A DNA stretch of 64,000 nucleotides. Source: Ancistrus triradiatus (taxonomy: Eukaryota; Chordata; Actinopteri; Siluriformes; Loricariidae). Below the pieces are notes generated by a model that made no database searches, was not told the origin of the DNA, and saw nothing but the letters and a program-made list of their open reading frames with translations. The stretch lies in the NCBI GenBank assembly GCA_025084515.1, contig JAJAGP010000203.1:394501-458500 (forward strand), read 5' to 3'. A program made the position numbers and the translations under genes. Below are positions 10,790 through 22,239 of the stretch, piece after piece (position 1 is the stretch's first letter; each line of letters starts with the position of its first letter).

Positions 10790-13185
10790 GAATATGGTCA
10801 TTATAGCATTGCTAAAACAATGGTTTATCTAATGTAATTATGAATACATTGTCTGGCATGTGAATTTATAATACCTACAACAGGCTTTACTTTCGCCACA
10901 CTCTGGTGCCTTGTACCTTTCTTTTCCACTATAAATATGCGCTACAAAGACCTTTGCAGGCTGAACAAAATGTCCTTTTTGGGAATTATGTGAATTATGT
11001 AGAGAAACACATGTCATTTAAGACAGATTCTACCAAAGCCAAATCAATGTGACACATCAGCATTGGAGTGGAAATTTCCATAATCTATCTCCATAAGCAT
11101 CAGGTGATTGGTTGCATGTAGCTCCAGAAACAAACAGGATCAAGCCAAGTACTATCACCAAGCCTCATAATCTTGACGTGCCAAGTGGGCACATTTCCTT
11201 TCAGTATGATAAAACAATTTTGCTTTTATCATGTGTTCTATGGACTCAGTCACAGGACATCGAGATCCTTTGAGTACTTGTGTATTGCACAAGCCGTGAC
11301 TGAAGAGTGGCTTTTATGAGCTGAACCTATATTATCTCACTGTATGACCGTCCCTTCCAGAGTCGTTCGGGGTTATAAACATCAAGTGCAAATACAGGTG
11401 CGAGAAATAGTTTGTGAAACATTCAAATATTGTACACATACCCTGCTAAGATCACATCAAAAGCACAACACATAAGGCTGAAAGATGTTTTAAAAAAGCA
11501 GACTTGCTGGGCTTTGCTAAAACTCAAAAACAGAGATGATTCTCATGTTGTTTGTCCAACTTATTAGTTTAACTGTTTGGCTAGAATACACAATGCTATG
11601 ATCAGATGACAAAGGCAACGCATAGCAACACCAACCCTGGTCCTTCTGGGTTGGTAGTCAACAACAGAAGACACTTCATTTTTAAAAATGTAAAGACAGA
11701 TGTAGCAAGGTGATGCAGTTGTTGGCATGTGCTCCCGGGATCTGTGTTGCTTTTCTCAATGCATTCTGGCTTCCATCATCAATACATAGACATGTCTTAA
11801 GTTAACTGGCATCTCTGAAGTGTCCCAATTTGAGCAAGTGACTGTCTGTCTGTGTTCTTGTGCCCTGCAATGTATTGGTGCCCTCTCTAGGGTTGGTTCC
11901 TGCTTTGCACCCTGTGTAGATGGTTAGGCACTAACCCAAAATTTTATTAAGTGGATATGAAAATGCATGAAAGAATAAATGAATAAATGAATGCCATGGT
12001 GGTGGCCACCTGAAGCATATTAGAATTTGGAAGATGTAGCAAGACAGTGAAAAAACCCCACGAGTAAATCAAGAACAGCCAAAGCTTAACCCAAATGAGA
12101 AGCTGTTGCTTAAGCCAAAGATGTTCATGCAAGAGACCCCTAAAATCCCTAAAGACTGATCAGCAGCTACAAGAAACATTGCAGGAGGCCTAACAAGCTG
12201 TTAAATATAAGGGGTTACGTACTTTTCCAGTTTAAGGTCTATTCACTCCGAGTACATTTATGGGACCTTCACATCAAGTGCACTACGTTTTTTGTCTAAA
12301 CCCTCTCAAAACTCCCTGTCCGCTTTTACTTTCTTTAATTTTCCTTCTCTGAATGTGTCACAGAGATTAGACTGTGTCTTTTTCACATCCTCAACTTCAA
12401 AAAACAAAGACACAAGCGAAGATTAGTGCAGGAAGCTCTAGTTTGTGTTTTTGTGGGCATGAACAGATTGGAATGCACTTCCTATTTAGAATTAGATTTA
12501 GATTAGAATAAACAAGAAAACCGTTCCATCCAGTCACTGTGAGGTTTATATATGTCCTATAAGCTCTTGTGCTCTGCTACTAGCAGGATGAGCTGTTCTG
12601 CCTAACAACCGAGCTCTGATTGGTCAGCCTGATTTTAACACATCTGAACAATGCAGAAATTAGAACAGGCTCCGATTTAAAATGTAGCCTCGCAGTTCGT
12701 GAGTTTCGTCAGTTTTCTTATGACTTGAATATAAATCAGGCCACATTTGAGCAATATTAATGCACAGATCCAAAGCGTTCAAATGTTCTCGCAGCTGTAG
12801 GATTAATTCAAAAACACACCTCATGAAAAACACTAACCCCAGAGGTCAAAGCAGCAAATCTTTGTCATAAGCATGGACAGCTTAACAGCTAATCTGTCAC
12901 CATCCAGCTGGTCTGCTATCACAGAGTCACTCAGTCACACAGGGTATACAGTAGGTAGAGGTTACATTAAATAACATACTGTGAGAGCAATGCGACCAGA
13001 GAAAATGATCAGCAAATAACATTTGATATTTACCTCAAACATACTCGATTAGCCTGATGAATTGCTTTATAGAGTCTTGGGAGGTTAATGTGCTAACATT
13101 AATGGAAGTTATGAAAACATGATCAAAAGCTTTTCATACTTCTTGCAAGTGCCCTAATATAGAGAAATTTTATACATATATAATT
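10790..13185. other. Long stretch with no gene recognised
   Basis: AT-rich sequence with short frames only. One SINE tail fragment lies at 11863-11995. I see no exon or RNA gene elsewhere. Confidence 0.35.
11863..11995 (+). repeat. SINE tail fragment (dimorphic fish SINE type)
   Basis: GCCCTGCAATGTATTGGTGC, CTCTCTAGGGTTGGTTCCTG, CTTTGCACCCTGTG and a tail of GAATAAATGAATAAATGAAT match the tail of the fuller copy at 33689-34018. The TGAATAAA repeats are its 3' simple tail. Confidence 0.65.
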
Positions 13186-13190
13186 ACATA

Positions 13191-13866
13191 CAGTGGGGCA
13201 AAAAAGTATTTAGTCAGCCACTGACTGTGCAAGTTCTCCTACTTAGAAAGATGAGAGAGGTCTGTAATTTTCATCATAGGTACACTTCAACTATGAGAGA
13301 CAAAATGAGAAAAAAAATCCAGGAAATCACATTGTAGGATTTTTAAAGAATTTAATTGTAAATCAATGTGGAAAATAAGTTTTTGGTCAATAACAAAAGT
13401 TCAACGTGGCTGGGTCTTCCAGCATGACAATGATCCCAAACACAACGCTCGGGAAACGAAGGTCCTGGAGTGGCCTAGCCAGTCTCCAGACCTCAACCCC
13501 ATAGAAAATTTGTGGAGGGAGTTGAAAGACCGTGTTGCCCCAAAACATCACTGCTTTAGAGGAGATCTGCATGGAGGAATGGGCCAAAATACCAGCTACA
13601 GTGTGTGCAAACCTGGTGAAGACTTACAGGAAACGTTTGACCTCTGTCATTGCCAAAAAAGGTTATGTTACAAAGTATTGAGTTGAACTTTTGTTATTGA
13701 CCAAATACTTATTTTCCACCATGATTTACAATTAAATTCTTTAAAAATCCTACAATGTGATTTCCTGTATTTTTTTTCTCATTTTGTCTCTCATAGTTTA
13801 AGTGTACCTATGATGAACATTACAGACCTCTCTCATCTTTCTAAGTAGGAGAACTTGGACAATCAG
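13191..13866 (+). mobile_element. Tc1-like transposon, CAGTGGGGCAAAAAAGTATT family, internally deleted
   Basis: Left terminal repeat CAGTGGGGCAAAAAAGTATT follows TA. The left arm (TTAGTCAGCCACTGACTG, ATGAGAGAGGTCTGTAATTT) recurs inverted at 13730-13866. The N-terminal half of the transposase gene is deleted. The right end is replaced at about 13866 by a fragment of another Tc1-like family. Confidence 0.85.
13366..13686 (+). pseudogene. Tc1 transposase fragment (C-terminal DDE part)
   Basis: The readable frame contains GWVFQHDNDPKH, then EWPSQSPDLNPIENLWRELK, the second acidic residue and final glutamate region of a DD34E Tc1 transposase. The DNA-binding N-terminal half and the first catalytic aspartate are absent. 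The segment between DNDPKH and the EWPSQ block is also shortened. The tail after the RGDLHGGMG segment is frameshifted. It lies inside the terminal repeats of 13191-13866 and is non-functional. Confidence 0.85.
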
Positions 13867-14168
13867 TGGCAAGTATTTAGTGTGACCTCCCCTTACACTT
13901 TAGCTGTAGCAGCATCTGGCAGCTTCATCGGGATCCCAAGTTGTCCCTTCTACAGTCTGCAGAAACTTGATCAGGAATAATCTTTTTGGAAGGGTAACAT
14001 CCAAGAAACCACTTTTCGGAAGGGAAACAGGGTGAAAAGGCTGGAATGAAGATAAGCGGAAAAGAGTATTATTCAGTGACAAACTCGAGTTCAGTCATCG
14101 GACATATGTTTTATTTGGTCTTTAAACCAACAAACCTAATGGTGGACTAAGTCTTTCGAACAGTACTG
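13867..14168 (-). mobile_element. Tc1-like remnant, CAGTACTGTTCGAAAG family
   Basis: Reverse-oriented member of the family at 9839. It runs from AAGTATTTAGTGTGACCTCC to CAGTACTG followed by TA. CAGCATCTGGCAGCTTCATC, TTGATCAGGAATAATCTTTT and GGAAGGGAAACAGGGTGAAA are diagnostic. No transposase is left. Confidence 0.75.
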
Positions 14169-14169
14169 T

Positions 14170-15075
14170 ACATCTTCATGTTAGAGTTAAAACTAGGCTT
14201 ACTAGAAACAGCAGTTCCTGAAATCCTGGGTTCAAACCCCAGGCTGGGCTTGCAACCAGTGGACCTCTCAAGATTAAATGTATTTAAGTCTCCTTTTCGT
14301 TTCCTATGGAGTTTTGTTACAAAGTCGATAAGTAAATTAGACATGGCAGAGAACTCTCAGGTTTCCTCAATTCGCCTATGAAAGAGCATCCATTGAGCAC
14401 TAAAGCTTTCCTTTGGCTTGACAGCCTGCCGATTTTCACTAAAGCAAGGAAGGAGTTTGACTGTCCGAACTGGCTGCCTGAATCTAGTCTAAGGCAAATG
14501 TGGTGCCAGAAGATCCTATAATGGGTAGTCCTGTATATCTAAACATTGTCAAAAGTTTTCCACTTTAAAAGGTGGAATCTATCCAATCTATCAAACCTTC
14601 TTATGTAGATTCTGTAAGCTAATTCGCCTCATAATTCCAGTGCAGAGCTCTGTAAGCAAACGCTTGACAGTGAACGTCGACTACGTTGGGGGTAAGAGGG
14701 AAGATTTGCCAAACCATTCCTTTAAATGTTAGCAATCAATTAAAAACAACACGTTTACCCTTAGCCTGAGTTATCAGCCAGCTCTTCTTCCATGCTTTGG
14801 ATTGTGTTTACAGACATTGCTGCTGAGCAACCACAGTAAAACACAGATACAAAAAGTGTTATGATAATAATGAGCCAAGTTCCATCGACTGTCCCTCTCT
14901 AGTCTCTGGCAAAGATATGATCCACACCGAGAAGTCAGCTGAGGGCCAGTTTTTGGCACTGCCACAACAAGCACCATAGCAAAACATTCTGCATTCAGCC
15001 TGTTATTAAGACGCCGGTGCCTCTAGAGAAGCATGGTCCTGTTTCTCCAGTTACTGATTAGGTTTGCTTTGATGG
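14170..15075. other. No gene recognised
   Basis: A short palindromic CTGGGTTCAAACCCCAGGCT motif lies at 14227, probably part of an old tRNA-like SINE head. Otherwise there is only unique AT-rich DNA. Confidence 0.3.
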
Positions 15076-15080
15076 TATCC

Positions 15081-15270
15081 GGGACTGTGGTAGCCTAGCG
15101 GTTAAGATACTGGACTATGAACCAGAAGGTTCAGGGTTCAAATCCCACCTCTGCCAATCTGCCACTGTTGGGTCCTTGAGAAAGACTCTTAACCCACAAT
15201 TGCTTGGATTATAAGACTGTACCAAATGTAAGTCGCTCTGGGTAAGGGTGTCTGCTAAATGCTGTAAATG
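15081..15270 (+). repeat. tRNA-derived SINE, plus copy
   Basis: Full length: GGGACTGTGGTAGCCTAGCG head, B box GGTTCAAATCC, TTGGGTCCTTGAGAAAGAC block and tail ending GCTAAATGCTGTAAATG. Confidence 0.9.
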
Positions 15271-15359
15271 TTATTGATAGCATAATACATGACATCATAG
15301 TATGAATCTTTTGTTGTATTGGTCATAATTATTGTGGCTCTAGCTAATTGTCATGATTG

Positions 15360-16315
15360 AGACCAGGTAGGGAATTTCGAGGCAGGCAGTACTGTTTTAT
15401 TAACAGTGGACATGCGCTACAAGCAGAAAGACAATACTAACACATGCAGACAAAAGGCTAACACAGACACACAATGCTAATACAAACCATAAATAACCAA
15501 ACAATGCTAACAGAAACACAAAAACAGGAGGTGAGGCTAACAAGGGGACAAGGCTAATACTGAGGCTAACAGCTAAAGCTAATATATAGAGACAAAGCTA
15601 CCAGCCGCGAACAACCTAACAGACACAAGCTAACAGACAATGTGCTAACAACGTCCCTAGGACCTATGCTGCACAAACAGATGGTGGCAATGCTAACAAA
15701 CAGTACCGAACCTCATAGGCAGTGATGATACAGATCAATAATGGAACACAGAACAGAGCTACACTTTAACACAGTACAGAATTACCATAAACGTGGAACA
15801 AACTAGACATCCAATACCACAAGAGACAAGAACACAGAAAACTGGGAGAAGAAGGAACCGACAAACAGGGAAACAGGAGCTGCGTCCCATTTCAGGTTCT
15901 GCAGCCTTCTGCCTCTGATCACGTGGGCTGCGTAGACCATGGTGGAGTATGAACCGAAACGAGACAGTTTGCACTACAGCAGATTTCCAGTTTGCATCAT
16001 AGCACGCAATGCACCTTCGGATATGTAGGGTGGCGAAAGATACATCCATTGGAAAAGAAGGGCGCATTTCTCGGCCATGTACGAAGGAGCCTTCGTAATG
16101 GGACAGCCTAATCGTGCCGCTATGACTCAATCGGTCTTCAAATGCAGCCTCCGAAGGATGTAGCCTCTGAAATGGGACGCAGCTATGGTGTTTGCAGAGG
16201 AAATGCCAGTCAAGGAAGTGACTAGGAGATGGGCTATAAATAGGTGGAGCTGTGGGAACCAAAAAGGGTCAGAAGAGGACTTTTCAGGATGATGTCTAAA
16301 AAGCAGACCTCATTG
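15360..16315. repeat. Dispersed repeat rich in GCTAACA, with a nested MITE
   Basis: GCTAACA or GCTAATA phrases recur many times between 15430 and 15700, giving a low-complexity purine-rich character. The end GAACCAAAAAGGGTCAGAAG..GACTTTTCAGGATGATGT also occurs at 18660-18700 and 54980-55015, so it is a dispersed element of at least three copies. The long minus-strand open frame here (15759-16262) is a by-product. Confidence 0.6.
15883..16186. mobile_element. MITE with GAGCTGCGTCCCATTTCAG ends
   Basis: Left GCTGCGTCCCATTTCAGGTT and right (reverse complement GCTGCGTCCCATTTCAGAGG) are terminal inverted repeats around 300 bp. The sub-terminal CTGCAGCCTTC and CGAAGGATGTAG segments continue the inversion. 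It has no coding frame and sits inside the GCTAACA-rich repeat, so it inserted later. Confidence 0.75.
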
Positions 16316-16654
16316 TTACACTAATCATTGACATCATTTACTGAGCTTGTGTGAGTTTACAAACTGGGGTTATGGCTAGTGTCACACTTATTGTAAGGGA
16401 AGAATGATATCCTTTCCACTAGGAATGTGCAGTAATGTTCTTGGATCAGTGGCTTGCTCAGTAAAGGCCTGTAAGTACTTCCATACCAATGATAAATGAG
16501 ATGGATTAAACTCCATTTTCTCACTCCAGTTTAACTCCTTTTCCAATGCCAACAGGTGGATTGGCTACTCTAGTCACTAGAGTGACTGAGTGAGTGATGC
16601 CTTGCATCCACTGGTTCTGGAATTGTTCCACAGCACTTAAAAGGTAATGGATGT

Positions 16655-16905
16655 CCTATAGACGAATGGCACAATAAAACAGCAGGTTTGATCCTTGACT
16701 CTGTCCGGAGTTTACCACATTCTCTGCATATCTGTTTGGGCTTCATCTAGGTAGTGGCAGTGAGTCAGTTGCCTATGCTAAGCTGCCCCTGGGTGATACC
16801 CTCCAATGGACAGATGAATTATTGCCTTGCTCCCAGTGAGAGAGTCTCCACACTCATGACACGAATAAAGCAATTACTGAAGATATATGAATGTATGGCA
16901 CTACT
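16655..16905 (+). repeat. Degenerate SINE (dimorphic fish SINE type)
   Basis: GATCCTTGACTCTGTCCGGAG..ACATTCTCTGCATATCTGTTTGGGCTT reads as the middle block and GCTAAGCTGCCCCTGGGTG as the later block of this SINE type. It is degenerate. Confidence 0.45.
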
Positions 16906-16909
16906 CTTT

Positions 16910-17810
16910 TGCTGGAGGGGTGACAGTGGCACAACAGGGGTTTGATGCGTCCCTCCAGTAATTGTCTGTTTCTCCTCTGTCCATGACCATGGGTTTCTCC
17001 AGGTCTTTTTCATTCCTGTCACCCCCTTAACAGATTGACTACTCTACTCTTGGGCACCTGTGTGAAACTGCCAGTATTTCTGGGATTGGCTTTAGCCTCA
17101 CCTCTACCATTACTAGAGTAAGTTGATTAAGGTAAAAGAACGGAATGTATAAACGAACAAATAGTTTGCTAAAAATGGGTGTGATATTATTCAGAATCAT
17201 GCAAATATCTTCAAACATTGTCATACTATATTTTTTCCCACATATCAAAGGTGTTTTTCAGCCAGATTGTTTTCTCTGGATTCTTTTCTTCTGTAAGCTC
17301 CAAGCAGATGTTTTATTTTGAATGTTTGACTAAAACCTGTGTGTATTTGTTCTTGAGAGTCTGACGACAGAAGTGCAGAGGGCAGACAATGCCTTAGGCT
17401 TGGATCAGAGAGAAACAGAATATTATAACAGACATCACAGGCCTCATGGGGCGTTCAGATCCTTGGAGACTTACTCAGAATTACTTCAAAGACGAGCATT
17501 GTATCGATTGTGTCCATGCGCTCTTGGGTATCTCATCTCTTTGTAGCATTTTGAATTCCCTGTTTGTCCAAAAAAAACTTTTTCAACGTTCTGTGCAGGA
17601 AAGCACAAGCTGTTCTGTGTAGAGCATGGTCAGAGGTGTGAGGTACTGATAATTATAACTATGTAGTAGTCACCAAGCCTGACTGATAAATTGTCCTTAA
17701 TCGAAGGGAATAGATGTCTGGATGTGATAAGAGGGGATTACAGGCAAGGCTGTTATGACAACATGGGGATACTATCAGCTGTTTGAGCAGAAATTAAATG
17801 TGTACAGTAC
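16910..17810. other. No gene recognised
   Basis: Only short open frames on both strands and no familiar repeat were seen. Confidence 0.35.
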
Positions 17811-17814
17811 TATG

Positions 17815-18505
17815 CAAGACTTAGGCATTCTATACTGTTAGTTCTATTCTATAGTGGTCACTGCACTTTGTAGTTCTGTAATTACAGACTGTAGACCATC
17901 TGTTTCTCTACATACTTTGCTCGTTCCCTTTCTCTATTCTCTAATGGATCATTCTCAGCATTCTGGTGTGTTAGTGTGTGTTGTGCGGGTATGAGTGGGC
18001 CAGACCGAGCAGTGCTGCTGGAGTTTTTAAACACCTCAGTGTCACTGCTGGACTGAAAATAGTCCACCAACCAAAAATGTCCAGCCACCAGCATACTGTA
18101 GGCAGCGTCCTGTGAGCACTGAGGAAGGATTAGAGGATGACTAACACAAACTGTGCAACAGATGAGCTACTGTCTCTGACTTCATCTTCAAGGTGGAGCA
18201 ATATGGTGAATGGCTCTAATAAAGTTTTAAAACTCCAGCAGCACTGCTATGTGTGATCCAATCGTACCAGCACAACACACACTAACAGACCACCACCCAT
18301 CAGTGTAGTGCTGAGACTGATCCACCACCCAAATAGCACCTGATCTGTGGGGGTCCTGATCATTAGAGAACAGAGTCAAGGGGACAAACAAAAGATGTAG
18401 AGAAACAAATGGACTACAATCTGCAATCGTAGAACTACAAAGTGCAGTGAGTATTAAAACGTAAATAAAGAATAAGCAGAATATAAACTGAATAAGACAG
18501 GCAAC
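17815..18505. mobile_element. Fold-back element, copy 1
   Basis: The left arm (about 17855-18045) and right arm (about 18231-18450) are imperfect inverted repeats: CACTTTGTAGTTCTGTAATT, ATCTGTTTCTCTAC and GCAGTGCTGCTGGAGTTTTT on the left return as their complements on the right. A spacer of about 160 bp (AGTCCACCAACCAAAAATGT to AATAAAG) lies between them. The outer left end CAGTACTATGCAAGACTTAG resembles the Tc1-like CAGTACTGTGCAAAAG terminus. No protein is encoded. The transcript would fold into a long hairpin. Confidence 0.75.
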
Positions 18506-18529
18506 GTAACACGGACCAAAGTGAAAACA

Positions 18530-18720
18530 GTACACACAAAAGAGAGCAGACAGACTGCAAGCAACAGTGGACAAGACCTGAAAAAGTGGAGCTGAAACAA
18601 AGGGGAATGTACAGGGGAGCGGGAAGCCAGCTGTAATTAGGCAGCCAGCTGTGGAAAGAAAAAGGGTCAGAAGGAGACTTTGCAGGATGATGTAAGCAAC
18701 AGGGCGTCATGCTAACAGCT
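18530..18720. repeat. Fragment of the GGGTCAGAAG..GGATGATGT repeat
   Basis: AGCCAGCTGTGGAAAGAAAAAGGGTCAGAAGG and TTGCAGGATGATGTAAG match the ends of 15360-16315 and 54835-55020. GCTAACAGCT follows at 18711. Confidence 0.55.
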
Positions 18721-19114
18721 CACATGCTGAGCTCACATTGTACCCGTGCTTAAGATTATCAGATACTGAGGTCTTATTGCTTTAATTTGGTGGTGTATTT
18801 GTAGCTCATGGCACATGGAGGTATAACCTGATCTTCTGTATGTTAGGCTTGTTATTAGTAAACATTAATACATGTGTACCAGGCACAAGTCTTGTGGTCA
18901 CTACTGTGGGAAGGTTGCAGTCTAGATCTTCTCACTGGGAAACCCTTAGGGCCTTTTAGGCCTTCAGAGGAGTCCTACGATTTCTTGTCTCATCTTTCTG
19001 ATTTGTTCTCAATTAAAAGACAATTGGATGGGCTGTGTGTTAAACTCATTTTGGCGAGTGCCCTAACACATTTGATTTATTAGAGCTGGCTGCTTTAAGG
19101 TTTAGGTTTATGTA

Positions 19115-20033
19115 CAGTGGAACCTCGGAATTCATATGGCTTCACTTGAACAATTCGGTATTGGAACGGTCAAGTCAAGTCAGATTTATTTCTATAGTGC
19201 GTTTTACAATGGAGCATTGTCTCAAGTTTAGATTATCTCCTAATAACTACGTCCAATCCCAAATTGAGCAAGCCTAGGCCGACAGTGGCAAGGAAAAACT
19301 CCCTAAGTGTTATAGGAAGAAACCTTGGGAGGACCAAGACTCAAAAAGGGACCCAACCTCCTTGGGCGGTGTAGATGATAAATCTAAGAATGAAACTAAA
19401 GTCATGAAGTCAAAGTTCAAATAAAATGTGAACAAAAAATATGCACATAGGCATTTGTTTTACCCCCAAATCCGAACAAAATAAAACACTCAATGGTGCG
19501 ATCTTCCAAAGACGATGCACGTAATCCAGTCCAGTCGGTGGCGATATTGCACCAATACGCTAAGATAATCCCCATGAAACCAGAAAGAAGAAGAAGAAGC
19601 AATAGCGTATGATATGAATAGTGCAGAGGCATATAATGTTATTTTATTCTTCTATTATTATGTTATGTATGTGTACATATTAGTCTATGGGTGTGATATC
19701 AGGCACTCCCTCAGTCTTGGCGCCACTGTCCTACTGATAAGACGCGCAGACACTGTGTTCTCCTCAATGGCAATAAAGTTTCACTTTATTTCCTGTTATT
19801 TCATGTCTTTATATTTCTGTTATTTAATGTATTTATTGATTATTATTATTGCATTACATTCCTTTGCTTTAGTCATGCTTTTAATCACTCATTACATGCA
19901 AATATAAATGTAAAAAACAATCATTTAGGGGTCGGGAACGGATTAATCCTATTTACATTACGTCTCATGTTCAAACAAATCCGTTTAAATGCCCCTCTGG
20001 AACCAGTTAAGTTCGAATTCTGGGGTTCCACTG
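19115..20033. mobile_element. TA-flanked MITE, CAGTGGAACCTC family, copy 2
   Basis: CAGTGGAACCTCGGAATTCA at the left and its complement TGGGGTTCCACTG at the right are bordered by TA. The interior matches 2931-3600. It is longer than copy 1 mainly because a separate repeat module lies at 19150-19395. Confidence 0.8.
19150..19395 (+). repeat. AGTCAGATTTATTTCTATAG module, inserted in a MITE
   Basis: Same module as 26222-26460: AGTCAGATTTATTTCTATAG, GAGCATTGTCTCAAG, AAATTGAGCAAGCCTAGG, CAGTGGCAAGGAAAAACTCC and AAACCTTGGGAGGACCAAGA. Its borders break the MITE, showing the insertion order. It is a high-copy fish repeat of uncertain class. Confidence 0.7.
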
Positions 20034-20517
20034 TATAGGAGTAACGCACAGTCATTTTGACTAAGACTAAAGCAGAACGGGAACAATGGCAGTGTTGCTT
20101 TGTTTGTTCAGATAACTTGTTCTAAAATTGTTTATTAGTGTTTATTTTGGTTTGGTCATTTTATTTGTGTTTGTAATTTGATGCTTGGTGAGACATTTGT
20201 TATTTTTGTTCTGAGTGCTGGAATAGCCAGGGCCAAGACATTTGTGTTTAATGTTGTTGAATCTCACCATTTTGAAGTTTTATTTTAATTTCGGTAGTCT
20301 TTGCACTGATCCAGTGAATTAACATTTTTATAAAGGAAAAGCACTGTCTATGTTTAACAGGCACTGGCTGTTTTGTATATAGTATGTGCCCCTACATATA
20401 GTTAATTCATTCATTTATTTACCTAGTTTTGGCATTAATATCGCAAACTGAGGGTCTAGTTGTAATAGTAGTGGTTCACTGCTGGATTTTTCATAGGGCA
20501 TTTTAAGCTGAATTAAA

Positions 20518-21050
20518 TACAACCCCATATCAAAAAAGTTGGGACGGCATGGAAAATGCAAATATAAAAAAACACAGGTGCTCATTACATGTACTTTGAC
20601 TTTAGGCTTGTGTCCTTTACATTTACAGCATTTAGCAGACGCCCTTATCCAGAGTGACTTACAATTGATACAACCTTACAACCCAAGCAATTGTAGGTTA
20701 AGGGCCTTGCTCAAGGACCCAACAGTGGTGGGACTTGAACCCTTGACCTTCTGATCCATAGTCCAGAACCTTAACCGCTAGGCTACCACTGTCCTTGCCC
20801 TTTACGCAATGAAATTCTTCCAGATTCCATGAATTTTTTACCAATATTATGCTCTAAAGAGGGAGAAATATACAAATCCCTTCCAGTATTTATTTGAGGA
20901 ATGCTATTTTTAAACATTTCAAACATTACACACATTTGTTTACAAACTGGAGATCATCTGCCCATCTTTGCTCTTCAGAGACTCGGAATTTCGTGGATGC
21001 TGCTTTTGTACTAAATCATGATTATTATCAGATTATTATTTAGTTGTTTT
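20518..21050 (+). mobile_element. TACAACCCCA-ended element interrupted by a SINE
   Basis: Starts TACAACCCCATATCAAAAAA with GTTGGGACGGCATGGAAAAT, the same terminus as the small MITE at 23738-23871. After the SINE it continues with AAATTCTTCCAGATTCCATG and TGGATGCTGCTTTTGTACTA, phrases of a longer family member. Only decayed frames remain. Confidence 0.65.
20619..20796 (-). repeat. tRNA-derived SINE, minus copy
   Basis: Reverse strand is full length: GTGGTAGCCTAGCGGTTAAG, GGTTCAAGTCC, TTGGGTCCTTGAGCAAGGCC and CTGGATAAGGGCGTCTGCTA with the TGTAAATG tail. It is flanked by similar TGTCCTT words that may be a target duplication. Confidence 0.9.
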
Positions 21051-21059
21051 TTTTACATT

Positions 21060-21700
21060 ACTAGCCCTAAATTGCCCATCTCAATTATTTTAGAATATGT
21101 TGCAGGACTGAAATACAATTAATTATGTTTGTTTTAATAAATGAAATGTTGACCGGAAAAAAAAACCATGAAATATCTTGGGTTCATACTGTCTGCAATT
21201 AAATAAATGTAAGGAACACTGCATTTTCTTAGAATTTGCACATTCCATACTCTCCCAATTGTTTTCTGATTTGAGGCTGAAGAATTTCTAGAATTTGTTT
21301 ATGAATGTAGAACAGGGATGCATTTGTGTGCGGTTCTACATTTACTACTGCTAGTTCTCCAAAATGTGTTCCTGCTTGGTGCAAGATGGCAACTGCTCGA
21401 TTGCTAGACAGAAGGACAGAAGGAAATGCTGCAACAACCGTCATAACAGGGTGATTACGATTGGTGAGTGGAGATGCTGACAGTGTTTGAAGATCTGCCC
21501 AGGTGATTAAATACTGCTGTGATAGTTACACACAGATACACCCAACAGGACACAGGCAGGTGTGTAAATGGAGATATATTGATCTTGCTGGTCCACTGAT
21601 TCATTTTTTTGTTTATTTGAATGGACCCCATTCAGGAAAACTGTTTGAATAATGAATATCCAGGCTCTCCTATCTCTCCAAGGAGTTTGTGAACTGGATA
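21060..21700. other. No gene recognised
   Basis: AT-rich sequence. The minus-strand frame at 21229-21444 has no recognisable domain. No familiar repeat was seen. Confidence 0.3.
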
Positions 21701-21707
21701 ATGAGTT

Positions 21708-22203
21708 AGGGCTGTGCCAAACAATTGATACAACATTATATTGCAATATTTATTTTCACTGTCAGCTCAAAGTATTGATTTTTTGAAGGAAGAAAAAGCA
21801 CAATTTGGGTGTAAACTACAATCCCCACTCCTGTAGATGTTGCAGTTCAGTGTTGTGATGCAATTTGTCTGCTGAATTATCAGTGTTATGTGATGTGTTA
21901 TTTGTTGGACTGTGGTAGCCTAGTGGTTAAGGTACTGGACTATGGCCCAGAAGGTCCATGGTTCAAATCCTGCCTCTGCCAAGGCCCTTAACCCACAATT
22001 GCTTGGATTGTAAAATTGTATCAGTTGAAAGTTGCTCTGGATAAGGACGTCTGCTAAATGCTGTATCTTTATTAACATGACTCCATAACTTGTATTTCAG
22101 CCATTTTTATATTTTCAGGAGCTATGTGGAATAGTGCAATATATCACAATATGCATCCTGATATAATCGTATCGTGATGTGTATAGTATCGGGAAGCCCT
22201 TTC
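21708..22203. mobile_element. AT-rich TIR-type repeat interrupted by a SINE
   Basis: AGGGCTGTGCCAAACAATTG at the left and ATATCACAATATGCATCCTG with ATCGTATCGTGATGTG at the right are typical of AT-rich non-autonomous elements with a GATA/TATC theme. The ends are poorly defined. Confidence 0.45.
21907..22065 (+). repeat. tRNA-derived SINE, plus copy, internal deletion
   Basis: GGACTGTGGTAGCCTAGTGG head, B box GGTTCAAATCC and GCCAAGGCCCTTAACCCACA, showing loss of the TTGGGTCCTTGAGCAAG block, then the usual tail to AAATGCTG. Confidence 0.85.
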
Positions 22204-22239
22204 CAATACCCACCACTATACTGAGTACCCTCTGGTCAG

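Noticed and set aside
15759..16262. 167-codon minus-strand open frame with a hydrophobic end
   Set aside because: It overlaps a MITE with clear inverted ends (15883-16186) nested in a dispersed repeat. The composition is that of the repeat, not of a protein.
18227..18574. 115-codon minus frame rich in Cys and aromatic residues
   Set aside because: Lies on the right arm of the fold-back element. Similar frames appear at 49286-49661 because the repeat is shared.
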